Made by a program: the position numbers and the translations under genes. This document shows positions 1-7,556 of a stretch of 64,000 nucleotides of DNA, piece after piece. Source of the DNA: Candidatus Saccharimonadota bacterium (GTDB taxonomy: Bacteria; Patescibacteriota; Saccharimonadia; Saccharimonadales; Saccharimonadaceae); contig CAJPUN010000001.1 in the NCBI GenBank assembly GCA_905373835.1, forward strand, positions 1 through 64,000, given 5' to 3'. Numbering within the stretch: the first letter of the stretch is position 1; each line of letters opens with the position of its first letter. The notes beneath the pieces were generated by a model that saw only the letters and a program-made list of their open reading frames with translations, did no database searches and was not told where the DNA came from.

Positions 1-57
1 TGGAGGGTGTATACACTGGCAAGGGCTGATTGGGAGGAGCTGAGTTGGGCGAAGTAA
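1..57 (+). CDS. 3' end of a gene that begins before the window
   Basis: The first 18 codons in frame 1 are open and end with TAA at 55-57. The tail contains WEELSWAK and is rich in Trp and Glu. The other two forward frames close sooner. This is probably the C-terminus of a protein that starts upstream of position 1. Too little is visible to name it. Confidence 0.45.
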   Translation, partial: WRVYTLARADWEELSWAK

Positions 58-314
58 CAACTATCTTATTTCTCTTACTGAAGATGTGACATTTCATGTC
101 TTTTGTAACGTTCTTCAGTCTTTCTCGCGTACTTTATAAATCATCTCTTACGACTTACTTATAGAGACCTGCATATCACTATCTCTTGTCTAGCTATACC
201 TCTTTACCAGACCAATGAGAGTAAACGAAAAAGTATTGCTCTTGCTGTAGAGTCATGCAAGGAAGCGGCATAAGATTATCTTAGAAGCACAGCGTCAGGA
301 GTTACCAGCTGAAT
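58..314. other. AT-rich intergenic region, no gene seen
   Basis: About 257 bases of AT-rich DNA lie between the partial gene and the next reverse-strand gene. I see no convincing ORF, RNA gene or perfect hairpin with a T-run here. Confidence 0.5.
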
Positions 315-638
315 CTATACAGACTCCTCTACTCCCTTTCCTAGATAACGAGCTTCTTCCTCTTTTTCTCGCTCCTCTCTATAGGCAACTTTCAGTTCAG
401 TAATTGAGTCTGGGGTAGTGGACATAGGCTTGATGATAATGCGAGCCCGCAAATGGCTGTACTTGCTTTTTTTCGAATTAGCGCCACTCCCGAGTGCTGC
501 ATTACCCAGTTTCTTCAACATTTCTATCGGCCTTTTGAATAGATTTACACGTTCATGTTTTGGAGCTGAAGGCTCATTATTTTTTCCCGACACATCAGGG
601 GATTGCGGTTCATTTGTGAATTGTGGTCTTTCGCTCAT
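315..638 (-). CDS. small basic hypothetical protein
   Basis: A 107-residue protein of unknown function. It has a disordered, Pro/Ser/Asn-rich N-terminus, a basic middle (around KKSKYSHLRARI) and a charged C-terminus (REEREKEEEARYLGKG). There is no signal peptide or membrane segment. The ATG at 638 is preferred over an upstream in-frame ATG at 674 because a TATAAT box (651-646) ends only 7 nt before it, with TTGTGT 17 nt further upstream. That predicts an essentially leaderless mRNA. No Shine-Dalgarno sequence is visible. I do not recognise the family. Confidence 0.6.
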   Translation of the reverse strand: MSERPQFTNEPQSPDVSGKNNEPSAPKHERVNLFKRPIEMLKKLGNAALGSGANSKKSKYSHLRARIIIKPMSTTPDSITELKVAYREEREKEEEARYLGKGVEESV

Positions 639-645
639 AATGGTT

Positions 646-674
646 ATTATAAAACAGTCAACCAATCTACACAA
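646..674 (-). promoter_or_regulatory. promoter for a leaderless mRNA
   Basis: TTGTGT (674-669), a 17-nt spacer and TATAAT (651-646) lie 7 nt before the ATG at 638. Transcription should start at or next to the start codon. Confidence 0.6.
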
Positions 675-833
675 TATTCATATGAGTATATTTACTTTGT
701 TCCTTGGGAAGGTTCTCTAATTAGCCAACCGTGCTGCAGCAACACCACCACCCAGCACTGCGGACATTTTTGCCACAATAGATAGTGCACGAGAACTGTC
801 TTCCACAGATGCCACCTATTACACATGCAGCGG

Positions 834-1844
834 CTATGCTTGCGTAAGCATATCATACGCCGTGGCCGCCATATACGCCTGGAGCCGCCGCACTGCCTGA
901 GCCGCCTCAGGGGCGGGCTGAGCGCTACACACGGCATAATATCCCACTAAGCCAGCAAGCAGCGGCCGGTTCAGCTCAGCCTGCCAGGCCTGCACATCGT
1001 AGCCGCGGCGCGCCATATCGAGCAAGAACTCGGTTGCACTCCACCGCCTTGGCACATAGGCTGCCCACTGCCAATCAATCAGCTTCACTTTATCTTGAGC
1101 AGTATGGTAGGCAATCGTCTCACTCCGCACATCGCCATGACTCAACCGATCACACGGCTGGTCAGCCACCTGCTGAGCCAGCGCCGCGAGATCAGCTAAG
1201 CGCTCAGTATTATCAAGCACAGCGCAAAACTGCTCGTAGCGCCGACGAATCACTGGCTTACTGGCTTGCTCAGCCCAGGAGCGGTACGTCTGCTGGAGCT
1301 CTTCACGCCGCGTCGCATCATCACGCAGTAGCATAAGCCCCTGGCATTGCACCACTCGGTCAAACGCCGTAGCATGCAGCCCAAGCGTCTCAGCCGCCGC
1401 CTTGGGCAGCTGCGTCTGCTCAAGCTGGGTAATCGCGCGCAGCACCGCCGCTATATAGCGCTGGCTCGCCGGCGTATCCGCTACATCAGGCGGCTGCCAC
1501 TGCCAGCCATCCTTGGCAATATACGCCTGGCTGAGCATAATCACCCGCTCATCATCATACTGGACAAACTCCGTCACCAGAGGCGAACCGGCCTGCTGCA
1601 ACGCCCGGATCACCGCATCATCTTTGCTCAGAGCCGCTGCCAATGCAGCGTGGTTCGAAGCTTCTGGATCAGCTTCCTTGACAAACACCGACTGCGTCCC
1701 AGCCAGTGCAACAGCTCGTCGACACCCGGTTGACGCGCCCTCAATCGGCACCACCCGCACCTGATCGCGCGCCACTTTGCAGTGCTGCGCTACCATCGCA
1801 AGCGCCGATGGACTCAAAATTTGGGAAGACGACGGCTGACTCAT
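834..1844 (-). CDS. APH/choline-kinase-fold phosphotransferase
   Basis: A 336-residue cytoplasmic protein of the aminoglycoside phosphotransferase (APH) superfamily, which transfers phosphate from ATP to small hydroxylated or amino substrates. The Brenner-type catalytic loop is visible as LSHGDVRSET near residue 237 (Asp is the presumed base). The metal-binding Asp is in LIDWQWA, about 20 residues later. The N-lobe is divergent; the Lys in VFVKEAD is a candidate ATP-binding residue. The substrate cannot be inferred. It could act on choline, an amino sugar or a homoserine-like compound, and nothing shows antibiotic resistance. It is monocistronic, and its -10 box ends 6 nt before the ATG. Confidence 0.75.
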   Translation of the reverse strand: MSQPSSSQILSPSALAMVAQHCKVARDQVRVVPIEGASTGCRRAVALAGTQSVFVKEADPEASNHAALAAALSKDDAVIRALQQAGSPLVTEFVQYDDERVIMLSQAYIAKDGWQWQPPDVADTPASQRYIAAVLRAITQLEQTQLPKAAAETLGLHATAFDRVVQCQGLMLLRDDATRREELQQTYRSWAEQASKPVIRRRYEQFCAVLDNTERLADLAALAQQVADQPCDRLSHGDVRSETIAYHTAQDKVKLIDWQWAAYVPRRWSATEFLLDMARRGYDVQAWQAELNRPLLAGLVGYYAVCSAQPAPEAAQAVRRLQAYMAATAYDMLTQA

Positions 1845-1850
1845 ACCTCT

Positions 1851-1856
1851 AGTATA
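1851..1856 (-). promoter_or_regulatory. -10 box, leaderless start of the APH-like gene
   Basis: TATACT (1856-1851) is followed by 6 nt (AGAGGT) and then the ATG at 1844. TGGCGA lies 16 nt upstream in place of a normal -35 box. The AGGT before the ATG is too close to act as a ribosome site. Confidence 0.55.
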
Positions 1857-1945
1857 GCAAAGGTGCTATAAATCGCCATACTGACGAAGACATGGCCCGT
1901 TTTACGCTCCACCCTTCTCCTATACGCAAAAAACAAAAACATATA

Positions 1946-1971
1946 AAAACCCGCTCATGCAAGCGGGTTTT
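1946..1971 (-). terminator. Rho-independent terminator of the padR-pspC operon
   Basis: A perfect 10-bp stem (AAAACCCGCT/AGCGGGTTTT) with a 6-nt loop is followed on the reverse strand by a T-run. It lies just downstream of the PspC-domain gene. Confidence 0.85.
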
Positions 1972-1991
1972 AGTGTCTATCCTCACCGCAG

Positions 1992-3278
1992 CTACGACCG
2001 ATCAGTCACCACATCAGGGCGATGGTCCACCTCCATTATCTGCGGCGATGGCCCATAGACCCGGACGCTCACATAATCCTTGGGTGAGTAGGTACACGTT
2101 GAGAAGAAGTCGTGCCGGTCGCGGCAAGCATCGTGCTGCACCATCACAATAGCTCGGTTACCTTCTTTGGTAATTTTTGTTGTCGGCTCTTTGACACCTT
2201 TCATCTGCAAGTAATCTACCTCAACGCGTGGCTTCTCGGCATAGCCGCCATAGCTCGCCCGAGTTGTCCCATCGACACGCACCGTGGTGGCATCGGCTAC
2301 GTCAACTACCTTAGTGCGCTGCACGTCGCGCATTTGGCGCTCTAAGCTCATCCCCGCATTCATGCCACCAACCGCTAGGCCAGAGATAGCAACCGCCCCA
2401 ACGAGGAGCATCGCTAGCATCGCGATGCCAACTGGCCGCTTCAGCCGCCAGGCAAAGATACTCCATGCACCGAGTGAGAGCAAAGCAGTCAGAGCCACGC
2501 CGCCGAGCACTGCACAACCATACGCCAGCCACAGCCAGCTCTGCGCAGCAAAGTCGCCCATGTTTGAGACCATGGTAGCGCTCATTATGCCACCGACCAT
2601 CAGTGCGACAAGTGCGCCCAGCGCCATCATCAAGACCCCACAGCCAATCATAATGCGCAGGACTTTCGCTGCAGTCTGAGCTGCTTGGCTACCACCGGCA
2701 GGCTCGGCCGCGGCTTTTTTTAAACTATCAAACGTCACTGGCTTGCCCGCCATGCGCAGCTTATCCGACGCAGTCACTGCTGGTGGAATAGAAAGCCACA
2801 TCACGATATAGATCAGCAGCGCCGTCCCAAACGTCATAAAAGGTGAGACGATCGCCAGCAAGCGAATCCACAGCGGGCTAATTCCAAAGTATGCCGCTAC
2901 CCCAGCACACACCCCACCGATCAACGCATGATCTGTATCGCGCATCAGCTGCTTGGGTGCCCCATCCGCGAGAGCCGCCTCAGCTGCATCTCGCAGCGCA
3001 GCATCGTCATCTCTTGCCTCGGCTTCACTGGCAAACTCTCGAGGTTCACCCATCTGACCGCGCAGCGCCGTGACATCCTCAGCAGTCACCACACCATCGC
3101 GCGTCACACCGCGCTCGGCGAGCAGCTCAACCATCCGCGCTTCGATCTCGCGCATTGCTTCTGGCTCGGCATGCATCCGCTGCTGAATCGACGTCAGATA
3201 CTCTCCCAGTGCGTGCTTCGCCTCAACCTCAACACGAAATGGCGTCTTGGCGAGGTGGATATTGGTAATTTCCTTCAT
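1992..3278 (-). CDS. PspC-domain membrane protein with HAAS-like N-terminus
   Basis: A 428-residue membrane protein. Residues 1-90 form a helical region like the HAAS/DUF1700 module that often accompanies PadR regulators. Residues about 115-165 are a PspC domain (ALIGGVCAGVAAYFGI, then a membrane segment ending IVMWLSIPP). Three or more further membrane helices follow at about 205-310, and a soluble C-terminal domain comes last. PspC proteins sense or buffer envelope stress. It is the last gene of the permease-ATPase-padR-pspC operon and starts 12 nt after padR ends, with AAGGAGG before its ATG. Its exact role is unknown; it probably responds to the same membrane signal as the exporter. Confidence 0.8.
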   Translation of the reverse strand: MKEITNIHLAKTPFRVEVEAKHALGEYLTSIQQRMHAEPEAMREIEARMVELLAERGVTRDGVVTAEDVTALRGQMGEPREFASEAEARDDDAALRDAAEAALADGAPKQLMRDTDHALIGGVCAGVAAYFGISPLWIRLLAIVSPFMTFGTALLIYIVMWLSIPPAVTASDKLRMAGKPVTFDSLKKAAAEPAGGSQAAQTAAKVLRIMIGCGVLMMALGALVALMVGGIMSATMVSNMGDFAAQSWLWLAYGCAVLGGVALTALLSLGAWSIFAWRLKRPVGIAMLAMLLVGAVAISGLAVGGMNAGMSLERQMRDVQRTKVVDVADATTVRVDGTTRASYGGYAEKPRVEVDYLQMKGVKEPTTKITKEGNRAIVMVQHDACRDRHDFFSTCTYSPKDYVSVRVYGPSPQIMEVDHRPDVVTDRS

Positions 3279-3290
3279 GACATGTCCTCC

Positions 3291-3620
3291 TTACAACTTC
3301 TCTATTGTACTACTTAGTGCCGCAATATTGTGTTTGAGCTGCTTGGTTACCTCTGCACCAAATGGTGTGGCCGTATAGTATTTGCGTGGTGGCCCTTGCT
3401 CACTTTCTTTCCATTCGTGTTGCAAGAGCCCGTCCTTTTGCAAGCGACTCAATAATGGGTAGATCGTTCCCTCCACCACCATCAGGTCAGCCTGACGGAG
3501 CTGCTGGATGATCTCGCTGGTGTAGCGTGGCTCCTTGGCACACACCACCAGCACGCAGTACGATAAGAAGCCTTTGCGCAGCTGCGTCGTCAGCGCCTCG
3601 GCATAGTCAGTTGCATTCAT
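3291..3620 (-). CDS. PadR-family transcriptional regulator
   Basis: A 109-residue winged-helix regulator. The PadR signature runs through the first 80 residues: a hydrophobic helix (LSYCVLVVCAKEPRY), the recognition helix, and the wing around VEGTIYPLLSRLQKDG and GPPRKYYTATPFG. The C-terminal dimerisation helix is short. Its ATG overlaps the TGA of the ABC ATPase gene by one base (TGATG), so the two are translationally coupled. PadR proteins usually repress their own operon. A TATAC-N3-GTATA repeat lies in the promoter before the permease gene and is the likely target. Confidence 0.9.
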   Translation of the reverse strand: MNATDYAEALTTQLRKGFLSYCVLVVCAKEPRYTSEIIQQLRQADLMVVEGTIYPLLSRLQKDGLLQHEWKESEQGPPRKYYTATPFGAEVTKQLKHNIAALSSTIEKL

Positions 3621-4306
3621 CAGTGCCCCCCTGGGATGTTATGGCGTGTGACACGCCCGTCTTTGATCACCACTTGGTAATCACATTGCTTAGCCAGATC
3701 CGCATCGTGCGTCACAATAATCAGCGTTGTGCCATGCTCACGCTGCTGGCGAAAGAGCAGCTCCTCGATCTGGGTGCCCGTCTCGCTATCCAGGTTGCCA
3801 GTTGGCTCATCGGCAAACAGGATCTTCGGCTCGCCCACGATTGCTCGGGCAATTGCCAGGCGCTGCTTCTGCCCACCAGACAAATCCTTGGCCTTATTGT
3901 GCTTTTTGCTGGCCAAGCCGACCGCCTCGAGCGCCTGGTTCACCTTGGCGCTACGCTGCGCCCGCGGCACGCCGGCGATCTCCAGCGGTAGCATCACATT
4001 GCTCACCACGCTATCGTTGCCCTCCACAAAGAAACTCTGGAAGATGAAGCTAATCGTCCGTGCCCGGAAGGCATCAACCTGCCGCGGCTTCATCTGCAGG
4101 ATATCTCGCCCGCCGATCACCACTTGCCCTGTCTGTGGCCGGTCGAGACCAGAGATAGCGTGCATCAAGGTGGACTTACCCGAGCCGGACTTGCCGAGGA
4201 TGGCGACGCTGGCGCCCCCAGGTATGGTCAGGTTAATGTCATTGAGTGCCTTAAATTGGTTGTGCTTTTTGCCATAGGTTTTGGTAATATGCCGTAGTTC
4301 AATCAT
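3620..4306 (-). CDS. ABC transporter ATPase, MacB/LolD type
   Basis: A 228-residue nucleotide-binding subunit that drives a MacB/FtsX-type permease. Walker A is GKSGSGKST near residue 39, the signature is LSGGQKQR near 143, Walker B is ILFADEPTGNLDSETG, and the switch His is in IIVTHDADLAKQ. The ATPDEPTGNLD form is typical of the LolD/MacB/FtsE group. It begins 15 nt after the permease gene and is coupled to padR. Such pairs export peptides, antibiotics or lipoproteins, or act as mechanotransmitters. The substrate is not evident. Confidence 0.92.
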   Translation of the reverse strand: MIELRHITKTYGKKHNQFKALNDINLTIPGGASVAILGKSGSGKSTLMHAISGLDRPQTGQVVIGGRDILQMKPRQVDAFRARTISFIFQSFFVEGNDSVVSNVMLPLEIAGVPRAQRSAKVNQALEAVGLASKKHNKAKDLSGGQKQRLAIARAIVGEPKILFADEPTGNLDSETGTQIEELLFRQQREHGTTLIIVTHDADLAKQCDYQVVIKDGRVTRHNIPGGH

Positions 4307-4321
4307 GTCCTTCTCCTTATT

Positions 4322-5596
4322 CTATTCTGTCCTTAATGCCTCGATTGGGTCAAGCTTGGTTGCCTTGCGGCTTGGTAAGTAGCTGGCAATGATGCCGAGG
4401 ATGGCCAGTAGTGCCACGAGGGCAACCATCTGCCAGGCTTCGGGTAGAAGCAGCTGCATACCCTCCTCAAACTTGAGCTTCTCAACGATCCAGGGGTTGA
4501 GCAAGCTCAGTAGGCTAGCCCCGCCCGCGCCAATCGCACCACCGATGACACCGATCAACGCAGCCTCGTAGCGGAAGAGCTTACCAACATCACGGCTACG
4601 CATCCCCAGCGCCTTCATCAGGCCAATCTGCTGCGTTCGTTCCAGCACCGAGATGTACATGGTGTTAATAATCCCAAACATACTGGCCAGCAAGGCAAGG
4701 GCACCAAAGGCGAGCAGAGCATACTGCGCCCCATTGATAAGACTGAGCATACCTTCCTTTGCTTCAGTAAAGGTCTGGGCTTGGTAGGTACCACCACCGA
4801 GCTTCACGACGGCGTCTTTCACAGCAGCAGCATGATCATCACTATCTGCTCGTATCACGACGCTTGGGTACTGGTTAGCTGCGCCGGGAGCTTTGGTCTT
4901 TTGGTTGATAAGCAGTGCATCATCAGTTGCAATCGTCACACCAGGCTGGTAGCCAATTGAGGCCATACCGGCTGTTTCGACCGCCACAATAGTCAGCTGG
5001 GTATCATGCGTCCCGCCCGGCCCCTGAGCATGGAGCGTAACCGTCTTGCCGACCGCATCCTGGGCTGAGTCAAAGCCAAAGTCGGCCAGATATTCCTTAG
5101 CAAGGATGGCTTGGCCAGGCACCAGGTCTGTACCGTCATCAGTCTTCGTCAACTCACCAGCCACAATTTTCGATGTTTTGCCTTCATTTTTGACGTTAAT
5201 GGAGGCAATCAACCGCTTGTGGTTGGCTGGGCTCTCTACATAGCGCACCACTTGGGTTACATTCGCGTACGGCCGCACCGTCTTGACGTGATCCAGCTTG
5301 CTGAGCTTGGCGACATCATCATCGCTCAGCACGAGGGTGCCGCTCTCATTCACCGCCTTATTTTTGCCATATTCAGGCAACTTCTTCTCGTTACGGGCGT
5401 GCGTCACATACACCGTCGAGGCACTACCGGCACTATCAATCACTGAGGTCAAGAAAGCCCGGCCGCCATTGCCCAGCATCAGCGCCAAACCAATTGTAAA
5501 TGCTCCCACTGACATCGCCAGTGCTGTTAGTGCTGTGCGAGCCTTGGCTTGGCGTAGGTTCCGCCCTGCTCGCTTGATTATATCGATTCTCCTCAT
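4322..5596 (-). CDS. ABC transporter permease, MacB/FtsX type
   Basis: A 424-residue permease with the usual type VII layout. There is one membrane helix at about residues 20-45, a large extracytoplasmic MacB-like periplasmic core domain (about 50-280), and three C-terminal helices (about 285-415). These include the FtsX motif region LALLASMFGIINTMYISVLERTQQIGLMKALG, seen here as its short blocks. It ends in SRKATKLDPIEALRTE, the normal family C-terminus. It is the first gene of its operon, with AAGGAG before the ATG. Confidence 0.9.
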   Translation of the reverse strand: MRRIDIIKRAGRNLRQAKARTALTALAMSVGAFTIGLALMLGNGGRAFLTSVIDSAGSASTVYVTHARNEKKLPEYGKNKAVNESGTLVLSDDDVAKLSKLDHVKTVRPYANVTQVVRYVESPANHKRLIASINVKNEGKTSKIVAGELTKTDDGTDLVPGQAILAKEYLADFGFDSAQDAVGKTVTLHAQGPGGTHDTQLTIVAVETAGMASIGYQPGVTIATDDALLINQKTKAPGAANQYPSVVIRADSDDHAAAVKDAVVKLGGGTYQAQTFTEAKEGMLSLINGAQYALLAFGALALLASMFGIINTMYISVLERTQQIGLMKALGMRSRDVGKLFRYEAALIGVIGGAIGAGGASLLSLLNPWIVEKLKFEEGMQLLLPEAWQMVALVALLAILGIIASYLPSRKATKLDPIEALRTE

Positions 5597-5635
5597 TCGA
5601 TACTCCTTACTATATTATTGTTATTGCCTGGTACT

Positions 5636-5664
5636 ATGCTATACAAGGTATATTGAAATGTCAA
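5636..5664 (-). promoter_or_regulatory. promoter and likely PadR operator
   Basis: TTGACA (5664-5659), 17 nt, then TAGCAT (5641-5636). An inverted repeat TATAC-AAG-GTATA (5640-5652) starts in the -10 box and runs into the spacer, a position suited to repression by the PadR protein encoded in the operon. The operator assignment is inferred from position. Confidence 0.6.
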
Positions 5665-5719
5665 GTAGTTTGAGAAATAAAGTACTGGTTTCACCACACT
5701 CACCACAGAACAATGCCAT

Positions 5720-5757
5720 CAAAAATAGACACCAGCGCTCTTTGCACCAGTGTCTAT
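5720..5757 (-). terminator. terminator of the arginine deiminase operon
   Basis: On the reverse strand ATAGACAC pairs with GTGTCTAT across a 17-nt loop that holds a second small pairing. A run of T residues follows (plus-strand AAAAA at 5721-5725). It lies 20 nt after arcC. Confidence 0.6.
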
Positions 5758-5779
5758 CTACTTCTTCTCTTGCGAGATC

Positions 5780-6721
5780 CTACGACACAATAATCGTCCC
5801 TTGCTCACCTGCCACAGCGGCAGCGGCATGCTCTAGGTTAGCAATGATGGCGCGCCGACCAGGCTTTGCCACAAAATTGAGCGCAGCCTGCACCTTCGGT
5901 AGCATACTACCCGACGCAAATTGCCCCTGCTCGGCATAAGCCTGCATCTCCTGGCTGGTCGTCTGACCAATCGCACGGGCCTGCGGCGTACCATAGTCGA
6001 CCATCGCGTTATCGACGGCCGTGAGAATCACCAAGGCTTCAGCATCAATCGCATCAGCCACCACCGCAGCGGTAAAGTCCTTATCGATCACCGCCTCGAC
6101 CCCAGCCATACCCTGGGCTTCATTCTCTACCACTGGAATCCCGCCACCGCCAGCCGTCACAACAGTCAAGCCGGCATCAAGCAAGGCACGCACCGCACCT
6201 TCTTCCACCACGCGCTGCGGCCGAGGTGATGGCACGACGCGGCGCCAACCTCGCCCCGCATCTTCTTTAAAGACGAAATCGCGCCCAGCCGCCGACTGCT
6301 GCGCATCAGTCTCGGAAGCGTAAAAGACCCCGATTGGCTTCGTAGGATTTGCAAACGCCGGGTCATTCGCATCCACCACCGTCTGCGTCACCATCGTCAC
6401 GGCGTGGTTTGGCATACCATGGCAGGCAAACTCATTCGTCAGCGCCTGCTGCAGCCAATAGCCGATCTCCCCTTGGCTCATTGCCCCACACGTATCAAGC
6501 GGCATCGTCGGCACCTCAGGGGTGTTAATCGCCTCCTCGTGGAGCACAATATTCCCCACCTGCGGCCCATTGCCGTGGACGATCACAAGCCGATGCCCAG
6601 CCGCAATCAGCGGCACCAGCTGAGCCGCTGTCTCGCTCGCCACTCGCTGCTGCGCAGCCGCACTTGCTTCACCTTGTCTTTGGAGGGCGTTACCACCCAA
6701 TGCAATCACAATTGTACTCAT
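5780..6721 (-). CDS. arcC: carbamate kinase
   Basis: A 313-residue enzyme of the amino-acid kinase family. It converts carbamoyl phosphate and ADP to ATP, CO2 and ammonia, the energy-yielding last step of the arginine deiminase pathway. Visible family landmarks are the N-terminal VIALGGNAL, the glycine loop HGNGPQVGN near residue 49, PTKPIGVFY, and VVTAGGGGIPVVE near 212. The C-terminal part with FASGSMLPKVQAAL binds nucleotide. Length and motif order are normal. It is the last gene of the operon and starts one base after the dimethylargininase-like gene. Confidence 0.96.
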   Translation of the reverse strand: MSTIVIALGGNALQRQGEASAAAQQRVASETAAQLVPLIAAGHRLVIVHGNGPQVGNIVLHEEAINTPEVPTMPLDTCGAMSQGEIGYWLQQALTNEFACHGMPNHAVTMVTQTVVDANDPAFANPTKPIGVFYASETDAQQSAAGRDFVFKEDAGRGWRRVVPSPRPQRVVEEGAVRALLDAGLTVVTAGGGGIPVVENEAQGMAGVEAVIDKDFTAAVVADAIDAEALVILTAVDNAMVDYGTPQARAIGQTTSQEMQAYAEQGQFASGSMLPKVQAALNFVAKPGRRAIIANLEHAAAAVAGEQGTIIVS

Positions 6722-6722
6722 C

Positions 6723-7496
6723 CTAAAACCTCAACGACATGCAGGTCAAACTGCCGGTTATTTTTTCAAATTCACTAGTATCGATTAGTTCCACGCGGTA
6801 GCCACAGTCACGGATCTGCTGCTCGATTTTGGGAAAGCCCTGCGGCACGATCACCGTGCCATTAATCCACAAGCTATTCACCGCATAGTACTCATCGTCA
6901 TCCACCACCAGCTTGTTAAATGGTGCAAAGGCTGGGTGGTGCTCATAGGCCTTGGCAACGATCAGGTTGTTGTTGTCTAAGTAGACCACATCATCCTTGA
7001 GGTGTAGAATGCCCGTCACCTCAACCGTCTCGGCCGTCATGCCGTAGCGCTCAAGGATGGCGGTGATCTGCTCGGCCGCCGCTTGGTTTGTGCGGTGGCT
7101 TAGACCAATGTAGTAGTGGTCGCCCACCATCATAATATCACCGGGGTCGACGGTGCCGGGTGCTTCGACCTGCTCGATAATATCATAATGCTGGCTGAGC
7201 GCCTGGCGCAAATCAGGCAAGCTCGCCTCGCCGCGCCGGCTTGCTGCCCCAGGCCGCGACAAAATTGCCACCCCATGCGGCGTACACAGAGCATTATCCT
7301 CAATGAAGACGCTATCCGGATACTCCTCATTGGGCTCCAAGACCGTCACTTCAAGGCCGCACTGGCGGAGCAGCGCAACGTACTGATCGTACTGCTGCAT
7401 TGCTCGCTCGTAGTCTGGCTTCCCCTTCTCCGGCGTCTGGCTAATACCGTTGATCAAGCTACGGCTTGGCCGGCGAGTAATCGCGTAATGAAACAT
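6723..7496 (-). CDS. dimethylarginine dimethylaminohydrolase (DDAH)-like enzyme
   Basis: A 257-residue member of the guanidino-group-modifying superfamily, closest in layout to bacterial DDAH, which hydrolyses asymmetric dimethylarginine to citrulline and dimethylamine. It has the DDAH length (about 255, versus about 410 for arginine deiminase). The substrate-binding acids are in PDSVFIEDNA (residues 60-69), the catalytic His is 165 (GILHLKDDV) and the nucleophile is Cys252 (SLTCMSLRF) near the C-terminus. The ATG at 7496 is chosen because AGGAG lies 7 nt upstream. The upstream in-frame ATG at 7553 would run through a hairpin. It sits between arcD and arcC, so its product should enter the same pathway. 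Another guanidine substrate is possible. Confidence 0.85.
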   Translation of the reverse strand: MFHYAITRRPSRSLINGISQTPEKGKPDYERAMQQYDQYVALLRQCGLEVTVLEPNEEYPDSVFIEDNALCTPHGVAILSRPGAASRRGEASLPDLRQALSQHYDIIEQVEAPGTVDPGDIMMVGDHYYIGLSHRTNQAAAEQITAILERYGMTAETVEVTGILHLKDDVVYLDNNNLIVAKAYEHHPAFAPFNKLVVDDDEYYAVNSLWINGTVIVPQGFPKIEQQIRDCGYRVELIDTSEFEKITGSLTCMSLRF

Positions 7497-7517
7497 CACA
7501 CTCCTTTCTCTTATGCA

Positions 7518-7547
7518 ATGCGGTGCGCCTTTCTCGGCGCACCGCAT
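7518..7547 (-). promoter_or_regulatory. strong hairpin between arcD and the DDAH-like gene
   Basis: A perfect 12-bp stem (ATGCGGTGCGCC/GGCGCACCGCAT) with a 6-nt loop lies between arcD and the next gene. No T-run follows on the coding strand, so it is not a standard terminator. A role in mRNA processing, 3'-end protection of the upstream segment, or partial attenuation is more likely. Confidence 0.7.
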
Positions 7548-7556
7548 GATCACTTG

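Noticed and set aside
418..785. Overlapping forward ORFs of 60-100 codons at the left end
   Set aside because: They run antisense to the 315-638 gene, lack ribosome sites and have no protein-like pattern.
692..937. Reverse ORF of 81 codons next to the APH-like gene
   Set aside because: It overlaps the 3' end of the APH-like gene in another frame; Cys/Arg/Trp-rich shadow translation.
834..1844. Aminoglycoside resistance gene
   Set aside because: It shares only the general APH fold and catalytic loop; nothing points to an antibiotic substrate.
4389..6229. Several forward ORFs across the ABC permease and arcC
   Set aside because: They are antisense shadows of strongly supported genes.
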